NCBI GenBank assembly: GCA_913020445.1
Contig: CAJWAR010000008.1
Location: 38,475-102,474, forward strand
DNA length: 64,000 nt
Direction: 5' to 3'
DNA from: an uncultured Rhodospirillaceae bacterium
GTDB taxonomy: Bacteria; Pseudomonadota; Alphaproteobacteria; Rhodospirillales; UBA2165
Positions 9,634 to 17,548 of this stretch are shown in pieces. The position numbers and the translations under genes are program-made. Each line of letters opens with the position of its first letter. Position 1 is the stretch's first letter. Below the pieces are notes generated by a model. It saw only the letters and a program-made list of their open reading frames with translations, was not told the DNA's origin and ran no database searches.

Positions 9634-9670
9634 ACACGAAAAAAGTTATATTTTCAGTGATTCTAAGAAT

Positions 9671-9769
9671 TTCTTTCAAGACTCGAAAAATCCCATATGC
9701 TAGGATTTTAAAGTAAGCACACAAAATAATGTGCAAAAAAATTATAATTTCAAACAGGAAGGAAAATTC
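9671..9769 (+). repeat. Leader block copy 1 (promoter and 5' leader of TAXI gene 1)
   Basis: About 100 bases that are nearly the same as 11079-11178. It includes TTCTTTCAAGAC, an ATATGCTAGG or CTATGCTAGG -10-like element, an 18-base inverted repeat GCACA-N8-TGTGC (9717-9734), an A/T-rich stretch and the strong ribosome site CAGGAAGGAA just before the ATG. The conservation of a non-coding leader suggests it holds the promoter and the translation signals, copied along with the gene. Confidence 0.75.
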
Positions 9770-10825
9770 ATGAAACGGATTTTATTAGCCGGCGTCGCGA
9801 CTCTTTTTGCGGCTAGCATCGCTTCAAATTCTACGGTAGCTCAAAGCTTAAAATTATCAATGGCCGCAGCACAGCCTGGCGGCGCAACCGATATATCGGC
9901 GAAGAATTTAGCTGAAGTTGCCGCAGCAAATAATATTGCCTCAATTCAGGTTCAAGTTGGCCAAGTTCTCACCAAAACGATGGTGCAGGTAGCTCAGGAA
10001 AAAACAGACCTTTCTGCCGGTGCATTTATTCTTAGTTTTTTGATGTCGAAAGGCCTTGGCCCCTATTCCGGTCTCGGAAAAGAAAAAGGGAAGGTGCTGG
10101 CAAGTAATTTGCGTCTGCTATATCCATTTCACCTGGCGGGATTTTATCTCATTGCCTACCAAAACACGGGCATTGATAGTTTTGATAAACTTAAGGGAAA
10201 AACCGTACACAATGGCCCACCCCGAGGCGGTGCCTTAATAACTGCGCGCCAGGTCATCCACCTGAGCGCAGGTCTGAAAGATGGCAAAGGCTATAAGGGT
10301 AAGCAAATTGCCTGGGGCCAGGCAAACTCAATATTTCTCGATCGTTCGGTAGATGCCGCCGTTCGCCCCGGCACTAATCCGGCGTCATATATACCGATCC
10401 TGATGGCAGCGGGGAAACTCAATATGGTCTCTGTTCCCAAAGCAAAGTATCAAAGTAAGACGTGGCAGAAATATCTGAATGCTCCGGGAAACGCGCCGTC
10501 GATCACGCCGATTAGCGATTTCAGTCATTATGGCAGCGGCGTCAAAATAATCTCAGAGGACGATAAGTTCCGGACGGTTGCGGCCACCGGTGGAAATTTT
10601 GTCAATAAGAATATGAATAAGAAGCTGGCCAAAGCATTAACCGCTGCGTTTATCAAAAATATACCTGGGCTGATGAGAAAAGCGCCTTTCACCAAAGGCC
10701 AATTATTTGGTGAGATTTCGACTAAGAAAATGGGCATTTGTAATGCCAAGGTTAAATTACACCCGGGCGCTGTTGAAGCATGGGAGGAAGCCGGTCATAA
10801 AGTGGATGCTTGCGCCAAACCTTAG
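9770..10825 (+). CDS. TAXI-family TRAP transporter solute-binding protein, copy 1
   Basis: A periplasmic receptor of a TRAP transporter, TAXI type. Start is set at ATG 9770 (351 residues), directly after AGGAAGGAAAATTC; a GTG at 9731 lies in the leader and lacks a ribosome site. A Sec signal peptide ends near the Ala-Gln of TVAQS. Family-like stretches are GGATDISAKNLAEVAA, VLTKTMVQVAQ, GLGPYSGLGKEKGKV, VHNGPPRGGAL and the C-terminal HPGAVEAWEEAGHK. First of three tandem paralogues that share leader and terminator structures. The ligand is unknown; TAXI receptors mostly bind small organic acids or amino acids. Confidence 0.92.
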   Translation: MKRILLAGVATLFAASIASNSTVAQSLKLSMAAAQPGGATDISAKNLAEVAAANNIASIQVQVGQVLTKTMVQVAQEKTDLSAGAFILSFLMSKGLGPYSGLGKEKGKVLASNLRLLYPFHLAGFYLIAYQNTGIDSFDKLKGKTVHNGPPRGGALITARQVIHLSAGLKDGKGYKGKQIAWGQANSIFLDRSVDAAVRPGTNPASYIPILMAAGKLNMVSVPKAKYQSKTWQKYLNAPGNAPSITPISDFSHYGSGVKIISEDDKFRTVAATGGNFVNKNMNKKLAKALTAAFIKNIPGLMRKAPFTKGQLFGEISTKKMGICNAKVKLHPGAVEAWEEAGHKVDACAKP

Positions 10826-10857
10826 CCCTTGCCGTTAGTTAATGGTACTATCAGAAT

Positions 10858-10889
10858 GAGCCGGAGTGCATAGTGTGCTCCGGCTCTTG
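10858..10889 (+). terminator. Terminator hairpin of TAXI copy 1
   Basis: A perfect 9-base-pair stem GAGCCGGAG/CTCCGGCTC (10858-10866 with 10878-10886) followed by a short, imperfect T stretch (TTGTT). Near-identical hairpins follow copies 2 and 3, so the terminator was copied with the gene. Confidence 0.8.
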
Positions 10890-11023
10890 TTGATCATAGA
10901 GAAATACGAAAATCTGTGTTTAAGCAGATGAAGAGGCTGGGAAATCAATACGCGTTTTGTCAGAATTTCCGGTGGAAAAGAAAGATGATTTAGCTAATAC
11001 CGAATTCAAATTTAAAAAATCAA

Positions 11024-11040
11024 TGTCTACGGATTGGACA
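11024..11040. promoter_or_regulatory. Candidate operator 2 (TGTC-N9-GACA)
   Basis: Second occurrence of the inverted repeat, ending 138 bases before the start of TAXI copy 2. The spacer sequence differs from copy 1 while the arms are kept, which points to selection on the arms. Binding protein unknown. Confidence 0.5.
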
Positions 11041-11078
11041 AAATAAAATAAGGTTAATTAGAGTTAAAAATAGCGGAT

Positions 11079-11178
11079 TTCTTTCAAGACTTCCAAAATC
11101 CCCTATGCTAGGTTTTTAGAGTAAGCACATAAAATAACGTGCAAAAAAATTATAATTTTAAACAGGAAGGAACCAATC
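11079..11178 (+). repeat. Leader block copy 2
   Basis: Near copy of 9671-9769, including the CTATGCTAGG element, the 18-base inverted repeat (11125-11142, with one changed base in the right arm) and the AGGAAGGAA ribosome site before ATG 11179. Confidence 0.75.
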
Positions 11179-12225
11179 ATGAAAAAGTTATTGTTAGCTG
11201 GCGCAGCCTTATTGTTTGCCGCCGGTTCTGCTCAAGCCCAAGGGGTTAAATTAACCAGTGCCGCTGCTCAGCCGGGCGGCGCATCACATATATCCGCTAG
11301 TTTCCTAGCGGAAGTCGCTGCCGCTGAAAAAATTGCCACAATTCAAGTGCAAGTCGGACAAGTTTTAACTAAAACCATGGTTCAGGTTGCACAAGGAAAG
11401 AACGACATCACGGCAAGTGCCTTTATCCTTAATTTCCTAATGTCCCGGGGTTTAGGACCGTATTCTGGTCTCGGCAAGGAAAAAGGCAAGGTATTGGCAG
11501 GTAATCTGCGATTGCTTTTCCCGTTCCATCTGGCCCACTTTGTTTTGGTCTCTTTTCAAACCTCGGGTATTGATAGCTATGCCAAGCTCAAAGGGAAAAG
11601 AGTACATAATGGTCCGCCACGTGGCGGTGCTCTTGTTACCGCCCGCAATGTCATCCGATTGAGTTCGGGAGGCTTATCAGAAGGCAAAGGTTATACCGGC
11701 AAGCAGATTGCTTGGGGACAAGCCAATTCAATTTTCTTGGACGGGTCGGTAGATGCAGTCGTACGCCCCGCCACAAATCCAGCCTCTTGGATGCCGATAT
11801 TTTTGGCAGCCGGCAAACTTAATATGGTTTCGGTGCCGAAGAAATTATTTGAAGGCAAAGCTTGGCAGAAATATTCCCATGCGCCCGGTAATGTTCCCGT
11901 TTTATTTCCGATTAAGGATCTTGCTCACTATGGTCCAAATGTTCGTGTAATCTCAGCCGACAATATGTTCCGGTCGGTGGCAAATTCCGGTGGATCAATG
12001 GTTAATAAGAATATGAATAAAAAACTGGCCAAGGCGCTGACCGCTGCCTTTATTAAAAATGTGCCAGATTTATTCAGAAAAACGGCGTTTGCTAAAACCT
12101 CACATTTTGGCCACGTTGCTGATAAAAACTTTAATTTCTGCAAAGCCGGGATCAAATTTCATCCGGGTGCTGTCGAGGCTTGGGAAGAAGCTGGTCACAA
12201 GATCATCGCCTGCGCTAAGCCATAG
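11179..12225 (+). CDS. TAXI-family TRAP transporter solute-binding protein, copy 2
   Basis: A 348-residue paralogue of the preceding gene, with signal peptide MKKLLLAGAALLFAAGSAQAQ. The receptor core follows: VLTKTMVQVAQ, GLGPYSGLGKEKGKV, VHNGPPRGGALVTARNV, WGQANSIFLDGSVDAVVRPATNPASW and FHPGAVEAWEEAGHK. Compared with copies 1 and 3 it changes the LDRSVDAAVRPGTNPA segment to LDGSVDAVVRPATNPA and YPFHLAGF to FPFHLAHF. If these lie in the binding pocket, the ligand range may differ. It has its own leader and its own terminator. Confidence 0.92.
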   Translation: MKKLLLAGAALLFAAGSAQAQGVKLTSAAAQPGGASHISASFLAEVAAAEKIATIQVQVGQVLTKTMVQVAQGKNDITASAFILNFLMSRGLGPYSGLGKEKGKVLAGNLRLLFPFHLAHFVLVSFQTSGIDSYAKLKGKRVHNGPPRGGALVTARNVIRLSSGGLSEGKGYTGKQIAWGQANSIFLDGSVDAVVRPATNPASWMPIFLAAGKLNMVSVPKKLFEGKAWQKYSHAPGNVPVLFPIKDLAHYGPNVRVISADNMFRSVANSGGSMVNKNMNKKLAKALTAAFIKNVPDLFRKTAFAKTSHFGHVADKNFNFCKAGIKFHPGAVEAWEEAGHKIIACAKP

Positions 12226-12254
12226 AAGGCAAGATCAAGAAGATATTTGTCATG

Positions 12255-12290
12255 AGAGCCGGAGTGCAAAATGTACTCCGGCTCTTTTTT
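12255..12290 (+). terminator. Terminator hairpin of TAXI copy 2
   Basis: An 11-base-pair perfect stem (12255-12265 with 12275-12285, AGAGCCGGAGT and its complement) followed directly by a run of T. This is the strongest of the three related terminators. Confidence 0.9.
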
Positions 12291-12353
12291 CCAATTTATA
12301 TTTTTAGGCTGCATCCAAGCAGAGTGAATAGGCAGAGGATTAAAATTACCTAA

Positions 12354-12370
12354 TGTCTGCGGATTGGACA
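12354..12370. promoter_or_regulatory. Candidate operator 3 (TGTC-N9-GACA)
   Basis: Third occurrence of the inverted repeat, ending 146 bases before the start of TAXI copy 3. Here the leader between operator and gene has diverged from copies 1 and 2 while the inverted repeat is kept. Confidence 0.5.
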
Positions 12371-12516
12371 GGTAAAAATAAAAGACATATGGGACACCAA
12401 AGAGGTATATGGGGCACAGGGTTTCTATCAAGACACATAATTTATAGTGTGCTACTTTGTCATCCAAATTACTAAGGTTTACATAGAAATAATTTTTAAT
12501 CAGGAAGGAATTTTTC

Positions 12517-13560
12517 ATGAAACGTATTTTAATGGCAGGTATTGCTGCGATTTTTGCCGTGAGCACTGCTCAGGCTCAAAGTGTAAAGTTAACCTTGGCG
12601 ACGGCAACGGCAGGTGGTCCGGGCGATATCTCGGCAAAAGCCTTGTCGGAAATAGCGGCCAAGAACAACATCGCGTCCATTCAAGTACAAACGGGACAGG
12701 TTTTAACCAAAACCATCCAGCAGGTTGCGGAAGGTAAAACCGATATTTCAACGGCACCGTTCATTTTGAAGTTCTTGATGGCCAAGGGGTTGGGCCCCTA
12801 TTCCGGCCTTGGCAAAGAAAAAGGTAAAAAGCTCGCAAACAATCTTCGCCTTCTGTATCCGTATCATTTGGGTGGATTTTATCTCACTGCATTCCAAACC
12901 ACAGGCATCGACAGCTTTGCCAAACTTAAAGGGAAAACGGTTCATAATGGGCCGCCCCGTGGCGGCGCGCTCATCCTGGCTCGAAGCATCATCCAGCTTG
13001 CTGCCGGGTTGAAAGATGGCAAGGATTATACGGGCAAGCAGGTTGCTTGGGGCCAGGCCAATTCAATTTTCCTGGATCGCTCCGTTGACGCGGCTGTCCG
13101 TCCGGGCACCAATCCGGCTCCCCATATGCCGATCCTCATGTCAGCCGGTAAAATCAATCTTATTTCCGTGCCAAAGGCAAAGTTTGAATCACCCGCCATG
13201 CAGAAAATGGTGAATGCACCTGGGCGTGTAGCGGTTGTTTTTCCGGTAAGTGGCTTAGCCCATTATGGCCCAAAGGTGCGGGTCATTTCCGATGATAATA
13301 TGTTCCGCACAGTTGCTGATGCCGCCGGCGATATTGTTCATAAAAACATGGACAAAGGACTCGCCAAGAAACTGACAGCTGCCTTCCTCAAGAATCTTCC
13401 CAATCTTTATAAAAAGGCAGCTTTTGCGAAAGCACAGGCTTTTGGCTCCATTGACAACAAAAAGATGGGTATTTGCAAAGCAGGTATAAAGCTGCATCCG
13501 GGCGCTGTCGAAGCCTGGGAAGAAGCCGGTCACAAAGTTGCCGCCTGCATGAAACCATAA
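12517..13560 (+). CDS. TAXI-family TRAP transporter solute-binding protein, copy 3
   Basis: A 347-residue third paralogue with signal peptide MKRILMAGIAAIFAVSTAQAQ. It shares GLGPYSGLGKEKGK, VHNGPPRGGAL, WGQANSIFLDRSVDAAVRPGTNPA and LHPGAVEAWEEAGHK with the other copies, but its early part differs (VLTKTIQQVAEGKTD in place of VLTKTMVQVAQ). The ribosome site CAGGAAGGAA is kept. It lies immediately upstream of the permease gene, separated from it by the third terminator-like hairpin. Confidence 0.92.
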   Translation: MKRILMAGIAAIFAVSTAQAQSVKLTLATATAGGPGDISAKALSEIAAKNNIASIQVQTGQVLTKTIQQVAEGKTDISTAPFILKFLMAKGLGPYSGLGKEKGKKLANNLRLLYPYHLGGFYLTAFQTTGIDSFAKLKGKTVHNGPPRGGALILARSIIQLAAGLKDGKDYTGKQVAWGQANSIFLDRSVDAAVRPGTNPAPHMPILMSAGKINLISVPKAKFESPAMQKMVNAPGRVAVVFPVSGLAHYGPKVRVISDDNMFRTVADAAGDIVHKNMDKGLAKKLTAAFLKNLPNLYKKAAFAKAQAFGSIDNKKMGICKAGIKLHPGAVEAWEEAGHKVAACMKP

Positions 13561-13593
13561 TCCCGCACCAACGGGTCTTGATGTATCTATCAG

Positions 13594-13624
13594 AAGAGCC
13601 GGAGTGGTGTGCTTCGGCTCTTTT
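13594..13624 (+). terminator. Terminator or attenuator hairpin between TAXI copy 3 and permease
   Basis: Related to the two previous hairpins: AAGAGCCGgAG pairs with CTtCGGCTCTT, with mismatched inner bases, followed by TTTT that also forms the right arm. It ends 21 bases before the permease start codon. It probably stops most transcripts, so the receptor is made in excess over the permease; that last point is inference. Confidence 0.7.
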
Positions 13625-13645
13625 GACTAATAACCGGAATGAATA

Positions 13646-16012
13646 ATGCCTGATACGGTCATAAACGAAAAAGACGATTGGCAGCGGCGGCTGGCACTGG
13701 GCCTTGCTTTTTTACTTGTGCTCATGGGCATGGCCAATAATCTGCCGAATATTCCCGGCTTGCTGGAAGCCGTGCGCTCGATTCCCGGACTTGCAGAACT
13801 GCCACGTCTGAGTAAATATAATTCCGAATTCTTCTTCCCGCTCGCCTTTGCCTTTATGACGATTATTAGTCTCCTGACAGCTTCCTTTGCCCGGGATTGG
13901 AAAAGACAGGGGACGGGAAAATATGCTGCCGGAATCGCCCTCGATTTTCTAATGCTCAGCATCATTATTGGTGTTGCCATCGTTTACTTAATCGAAAATG
14001 AGCAAGTTTGCCTGATCGATACTCTCAATGGTGATCGAGCACGTTTTATGGCGGAAAATTTAGCCCGCGCAGCGGAATATGAGGCAATATTCGGCACCCC
14101 GCCTGATGAAGATTTTCCCGATTGTGTGAGCAATCTTGGCGCATGGATTTTGCCGTTTTTAGTTTTAACTATTGCTGTCTTTTTTATCTATATTATTAAG
14201 GTTTGGGGCTTCCCGATTGTCGCCGTGGCAATCGTCATCGCGCTTTATACTTTGATTTCATCCGCCGCCTGGTACTTTGATTGGACCGACAACAGGTATC
14301 TGACCACTTCAATCGGCACTGTCGTTGATGGAGTGCGAAGTTATTCCGCCGGTGTTGTGGGCGCGCGAAATTCGATAATTCTGGAATCAAACGGCATCCT
14401 TGGACAGTTTCTGAATATTACCGTTAACGTTGTTTTCCCATATGTTGTCTTAGGCTCCTTATTCGGCGCCTCCGCTGGTGGCCGATCCCTCATTAAAATG
14501 GCAGTGGTCATCACGCGTAAATTGCGAGGTGGTCCCGCCCATGCTGCGATTGTCGGCTCGGCGACTTTTGGCACCATCTCGGGTGGTCCGGTCGTCAATG
14601 TGTTAGGTACCGGTACACTCACTATTCCAATGATGATGAAAACGGGCTTTAGGCCGACTTTTGCCGGTGGCGTCGAAGCCGCAGCGTCAAGTGGCGGACA
14701 GATTATGCCGCCGGTTATGGGTATTGCGGCCTTTGTTTTGGCGGCACTTTCAACGGTGCCCTATTCAGAAGTTATCGTTGCCGCTTTTATCCCTGCACTT
14801 GCCTATTTCTTTAGCTTATTTTTGATGGTGGTTTTTGAATCGCGCCGGATGAAAATCGAGGCCGTCCGTGAGCTATCTGAAGACCAAAAGCTCACCCGCG
14901 AAGATAAAAAGAACTTGCTGATGATCGCCGGACCAATCCTGATTATCTTGGTCTTATTACTCAGCACCAAGGACAATGTTGGCACCGGTTTTTCGGCTTT
15001 TCTTTTTGGCTATGACCAAGCTTCAGGCGACCCATTACCGTGGCTGCTGCAAGTCTATCAAAACGCGGCGGGTGATCCGGACTCGGCTGGTTTTTGGGCG
15101 GTCTTCGTTCTGGTTATACTGCTGTTCCTTGATCCCGAAATTCGTCAGCGGCCACGAAAAGTTATTTCTGCGCTTGCGGATGCAGGAATCATCATCGGCG
15201 AGCTGTTCTTGCTGTTGGTCGCGGTATCGATCATCGATATCTGTATAAATTTCACTAATTTTACCGGCATTCTAACGATTGATGTATTGAACTGGCTCAA
15301 ATCTGTTTCGACGTTCTCATTCTTCGGTAATGAATTTACCATCGGCGGGGCGCTCTATCTGATGCTGGCCCTCGTGGTGACAATGTTCGCCACTATCCTG
15401 CTGGGTATGGGCATGCCAACTTTGCCAGCCTATGTGAACGTCATTCTTATTATCGGGCCTTTGTTGGCCGCCCTGGGAACGTCATTCTTCACCGCCCATA
15501 TGTTTGTATTCTATTTTGCTGTCGCTTCGGCCATTACCCCGCCGGTGGCAATCGCCGCTTTTGCGGCGTCAACCATATCCAAGGCGGAACCACTGGCAAC
15601 CGGTTTTGCTGCTGTTAGAGCCGGTATCGTGATGTTCACCATTCCGTTCGTCTTTGCTTTTTATCCCGAGATTTTGTTGATCGAGCAGGCCCAGATTATG
15701 CAGTCTCTAGAAGGTGGCGTTAGTGCTAAAAAGGAATATTTACCGGGTTACGACGGCACCGTTCATATGGGTGCTTTGAGCTGGCTGCTGTTTAGAATGG
15801 CAGTCGTCCTTTATCTGGTCGCCAGTGCGCTCAGCCGGCAGGATAAATATGGACTTTCAATGATCGACATCGCGTTGCGTTTTATATTAGGCTTGTTGAT
15901 ATTATTGAAAATGCCCTTCATCGCCAATTCAGCACTGGTAGTCGCGGCACTTTATCTTGCTTTCCACCACTTTGGCGGCGGCAAATTGCTGGCGCGAAAG
16001 CAAGCGCCCTAG
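13646..16012 (+). CDS. TRAP transporter fused permease (TAXI type)
   Basis: A 788-residue inner-membrane protein with many transmembrane helices, combining the small (DctQ-like) and large (DctM-like) subunits in one chain, as is usual for TAXI systems. The large-subunit signature is clear: GSATFGTISGGPVVNVLGTGT, then TFAGGVEAAASSGGQIMPPVMG, and later ILLGMGMPTLPAYV and SAITPPVAIAAFAAS. It should use the sodium or proton gradient to import the ligand delivered by one or more of the three receptors upstream; there is only one permease in the window for three receptors. It is convergent with the glutamine-synthetase-family gene, ending 6 bases from it. Confidence 0.95.
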   Translation: MPDTVINEKDDWQRRLALGLAFLLVLMGMANNLPNIPGLLEAVRSIPGLAELPRLSKYNSEFFFPLAFAFMTIISLLTASFARDWKRQGTGKYAAGIALDFLMLSIIIGVAIVYLIENEQVCLIDTLNGDRARFMAENLARAAEYEAIFGTPPDEDFPDCVSNLGAWILPFLVLTIAVFFIYIIKVWGFPIVAVAIVIALYTLISSAAWYFDWTDNRYLTTSIGTVVDGVRSYSAGVVGARNSIILESNGILGQFLNITVNVVFPYVVLGSLFGASAGGRSLIKMAVVITRKLRGGPAHAAIVGSATFGTISGGPVVNVLGTGTLTIPMMMKTGFRPTFAGGVEAAASSGGQIMPPVMGIAAFVLAALSTVPYSEVIVAAFIPALAYFFSLFLMVVFESRRMKIEAVRELSEDQKLTREDKKNLLMIAGPILIILVLLLSTKDNVGTGFSAFLFGYDQASGDPLPWLLQVYQNAAGDPDSAGFWAVFVLVILLFLDPEIRQRPRKVISALADAGIIIGELFLLLVAVSIIDICINFTNFTGILTIDVLNWLKSVSTFSFFGNEFTIGGALYLMLALVVTMFATILLGMGMPTLPAYVNVILIIGPLLAALGTSFFTAHMFVFYFAVASAITPPVAIAAFAASTISKAEPLATGFAAVRAGIVMFTIPFVFAFYPEILLIEQAQIMQSLEGGVSAKKEYLPGYDGTVHMGALSWLLFRMAVVLYLVASALSRQDKYGLSMIDIALRFILGLLILLKMPFIANSALVVAALYLAFHHFGGGKLLARKQAP

Positions 16013-16018
16013 GTCAAA

Positions 16019-17509
16019 TCAAAATATCTCGAAATATTCTTTGTGTTCCCAATCGGTGACGGTTGAGAGGAAGCGGGTAATCTCGGCTTCCTTAATGTGT
16101 AGAATATAATCGATAAACTGATCACCTAATTTTTCGCGGAAATAAGTACCTTCCTTAAGCGCGAAGGCCGCATCCAGCAATGAGCGGGGCAGCGGTGTCG
16201 CCTCGGTGTCATAGGCTGCATCAACCGGGGTCGACGGCTCTAACTGATTATTGATACCATCAAGGCCGGAATAAATCTGTGAAGCGAGATAGAGATAAGG
16301 ATTGGCTGCCGGTTCACCGACCCGGTTTTCAATCCGGGAGCCTGCATCACCGACGCCACCCACCACTCGCAGCATAGCGCCGCGATTATCCTTACCCCAC
16401 AATGCGCGGTCCGGCGCCAGCGAATAAGGCTGGTAGCGTTTATAGCCGTTGATTGTCGGCGTCGAAAATAGTGCCGCCCCCCGCGCGTGTTTCAATAGCC
16501 CGGCAACAAAGTGGCGGCCAATGGCTGAAAGGGCATGCTCGTCGTCATCAGGTATAAACACATTCTCACCGGTTGATTTGTCGATAAGTGATTGATGGAG
16601 GTGCCAGCCGGAAGAAAACAAATTCGGCAGATTGGGGCGGCACATAAAAGTTGCAAGCAGTCCTTGCCGATGGGCAATCTGTTTCACCGCCGAGCGGAAC
16701 AGCACCATCGCATCAGCGGTCGCCAGACCAATGCTGGGGTTAAAGGTAATCTCAACCTGGCTCGGACCGAACTCAACTTCAAGGGTTCTGAGCGGCAGGT
16801 CGATATCCAGCAGATGCCGCCGCAGGGTTTCGAGATGCGGATCAAGCTCATCCATGCGTTGTTCGGTCAAATATTGGAAGCCGTGGGCGAGCAAACTGAC
16901 ATCCGGCGGTTCGGCTGGCTGGCCGGCCTGTTCCGGGCGTAAGTTTGGGTCTTCAAGCTTAAACAGATGAAACTCCACCTCAAGACCGCTCATGTAATCA
17001 TAGCCGGCTTCATCCAGTTCACTTAAAGCATCGCGTAAAATCTGGCGCGTTGAGAACGGTACGGGCTTGCCGTTGGGAAAATAAATATCAGCAAGCAGCC
17101 AGCCGGTTTTATGCGCCCACGGCAGCACTCTGAAAGTGGTTGGGTCCGGCACCATCAAGAAGTCACCGCCGCCGGTCATCTCCTCCATGCCGAAGCCACC
17201 ACCTTCGGTGAACCACGGAAACACTGTCTTGTGAGAAGTATCCTTGGCCAGCAGGGTTGTTACCATACCGATGCCGTTGGTGAGCGCCGCAGAGATTTCA
17301 TCGGCGACAATGGTCTTGCCCCTAAGAATGCCATGTTGATCCGGGAATGAAATACGCACGACTTCCAAATCAAGATCTTTGACTTGTTTCTCAACTTCTT
17401 TGGCGGCGGCTTTTTGCTCGGCACTCCAAACTTCAAAACGTTCGGTAAAATTGTCGCGGCCCATACTATTACGTTGGCCGCTATTACGTCCGCCTTCTGG
17501 ATTATTCAT
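16019..17509 (-). CDS. Glutamine-synthetase-family gamma-glutamyl ligase
   Basis: A 496-residue member of the glutamine synthetase family. ATP/metal-site motifs are visible: GLEVEFHLF, the EVEFGPSQVEITF segment, SSGWHLHQSL, the Lys-rich loop INGYKRYQPYSLAPDRALWG and the ENRVGEPAANPYLYLASQ helix. Such proteins outside the central GlnA often link glutamate to amines (PuuA, IpuC, or the aniline enzymes AtdA1/TdnQ) rather than to ammonia. An N-terminal extension of about 45 residues is unusual and rich in charged residues. It follows the Rieske oxygenase gene by 39 bases, with its own AGAGGT ribosome site, so the two are probably co-transcribed. Confidence 0.85.
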   Translation of the reverse strand: MNNPEGGRNSGQRNSMGRDNFTERFEVWSAEQKAAAKEVEKQVKDLDLEVVRISFPDQHGILRGKTIVADEISAALTNGIGMVTTLLAKDTSHKTVFPWFTEGGGFGMEEMTGGGDFLMVPDPTTFRVLPWAHKTGWLLADIYFPNGKPVPFSTRQILRDALSELDEAGYDYMSGLEVEFHLFKLEDPNLRPEQAGQPAEPPDVSLLAHGFQYLTEQRMDELDPHLETLRRHLLDIDLPLRTLEVEFGPSQVEITFNPSIGLATADAMVLFRSAVKQIAHRQGLLATFMCRPNLPNLFSSGWHLHQSLIDKSTGENVFIPDDDEHALSAIGRHFVAGLLKHARGAALFSTPTINGYKRYQPYSLAPDRALWGKDNRGAMLRVVGGVGDAGSRIENRVGEPAANPYLYLASQIYSGLDGINNQLEPSTPVDAAYDTEATPLPRSLLDAAFALKEGTYFREKLGDQFIDYILHIKEAEITRFLSTVTDWEHKEYFEIF

Positions 17510-17548
17510 GGTGAACCTCTTTATTCCCTGGTTAATGAGGTTAGTTTT

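Larger units (their letters stand above)
10826..11178. other. Intergenic region between TAXI copies 1 and 2
   Basis: This 353-base gap codes for no credible protein. It holds the terminator hairpin of copy 1 (10858-10889), an A/T-rich stretch, the TGTC-N9-GACA inverted repeat (11024-11040) and the second leader block (11079-11178). The AATGTCT-ACGGATTGGACA core at 11022-11040 is repeated with one change at 12352-12370. Confidence 0.8.

Noticed and set aside
12195-12566. A 123-codon minus-strand frame across the gap between TAXI copies 2 and 3
   Set aside because: It reads through the terminator hairpin, the operator-like repeat and the leader of copy 3, and has no credible start signal.
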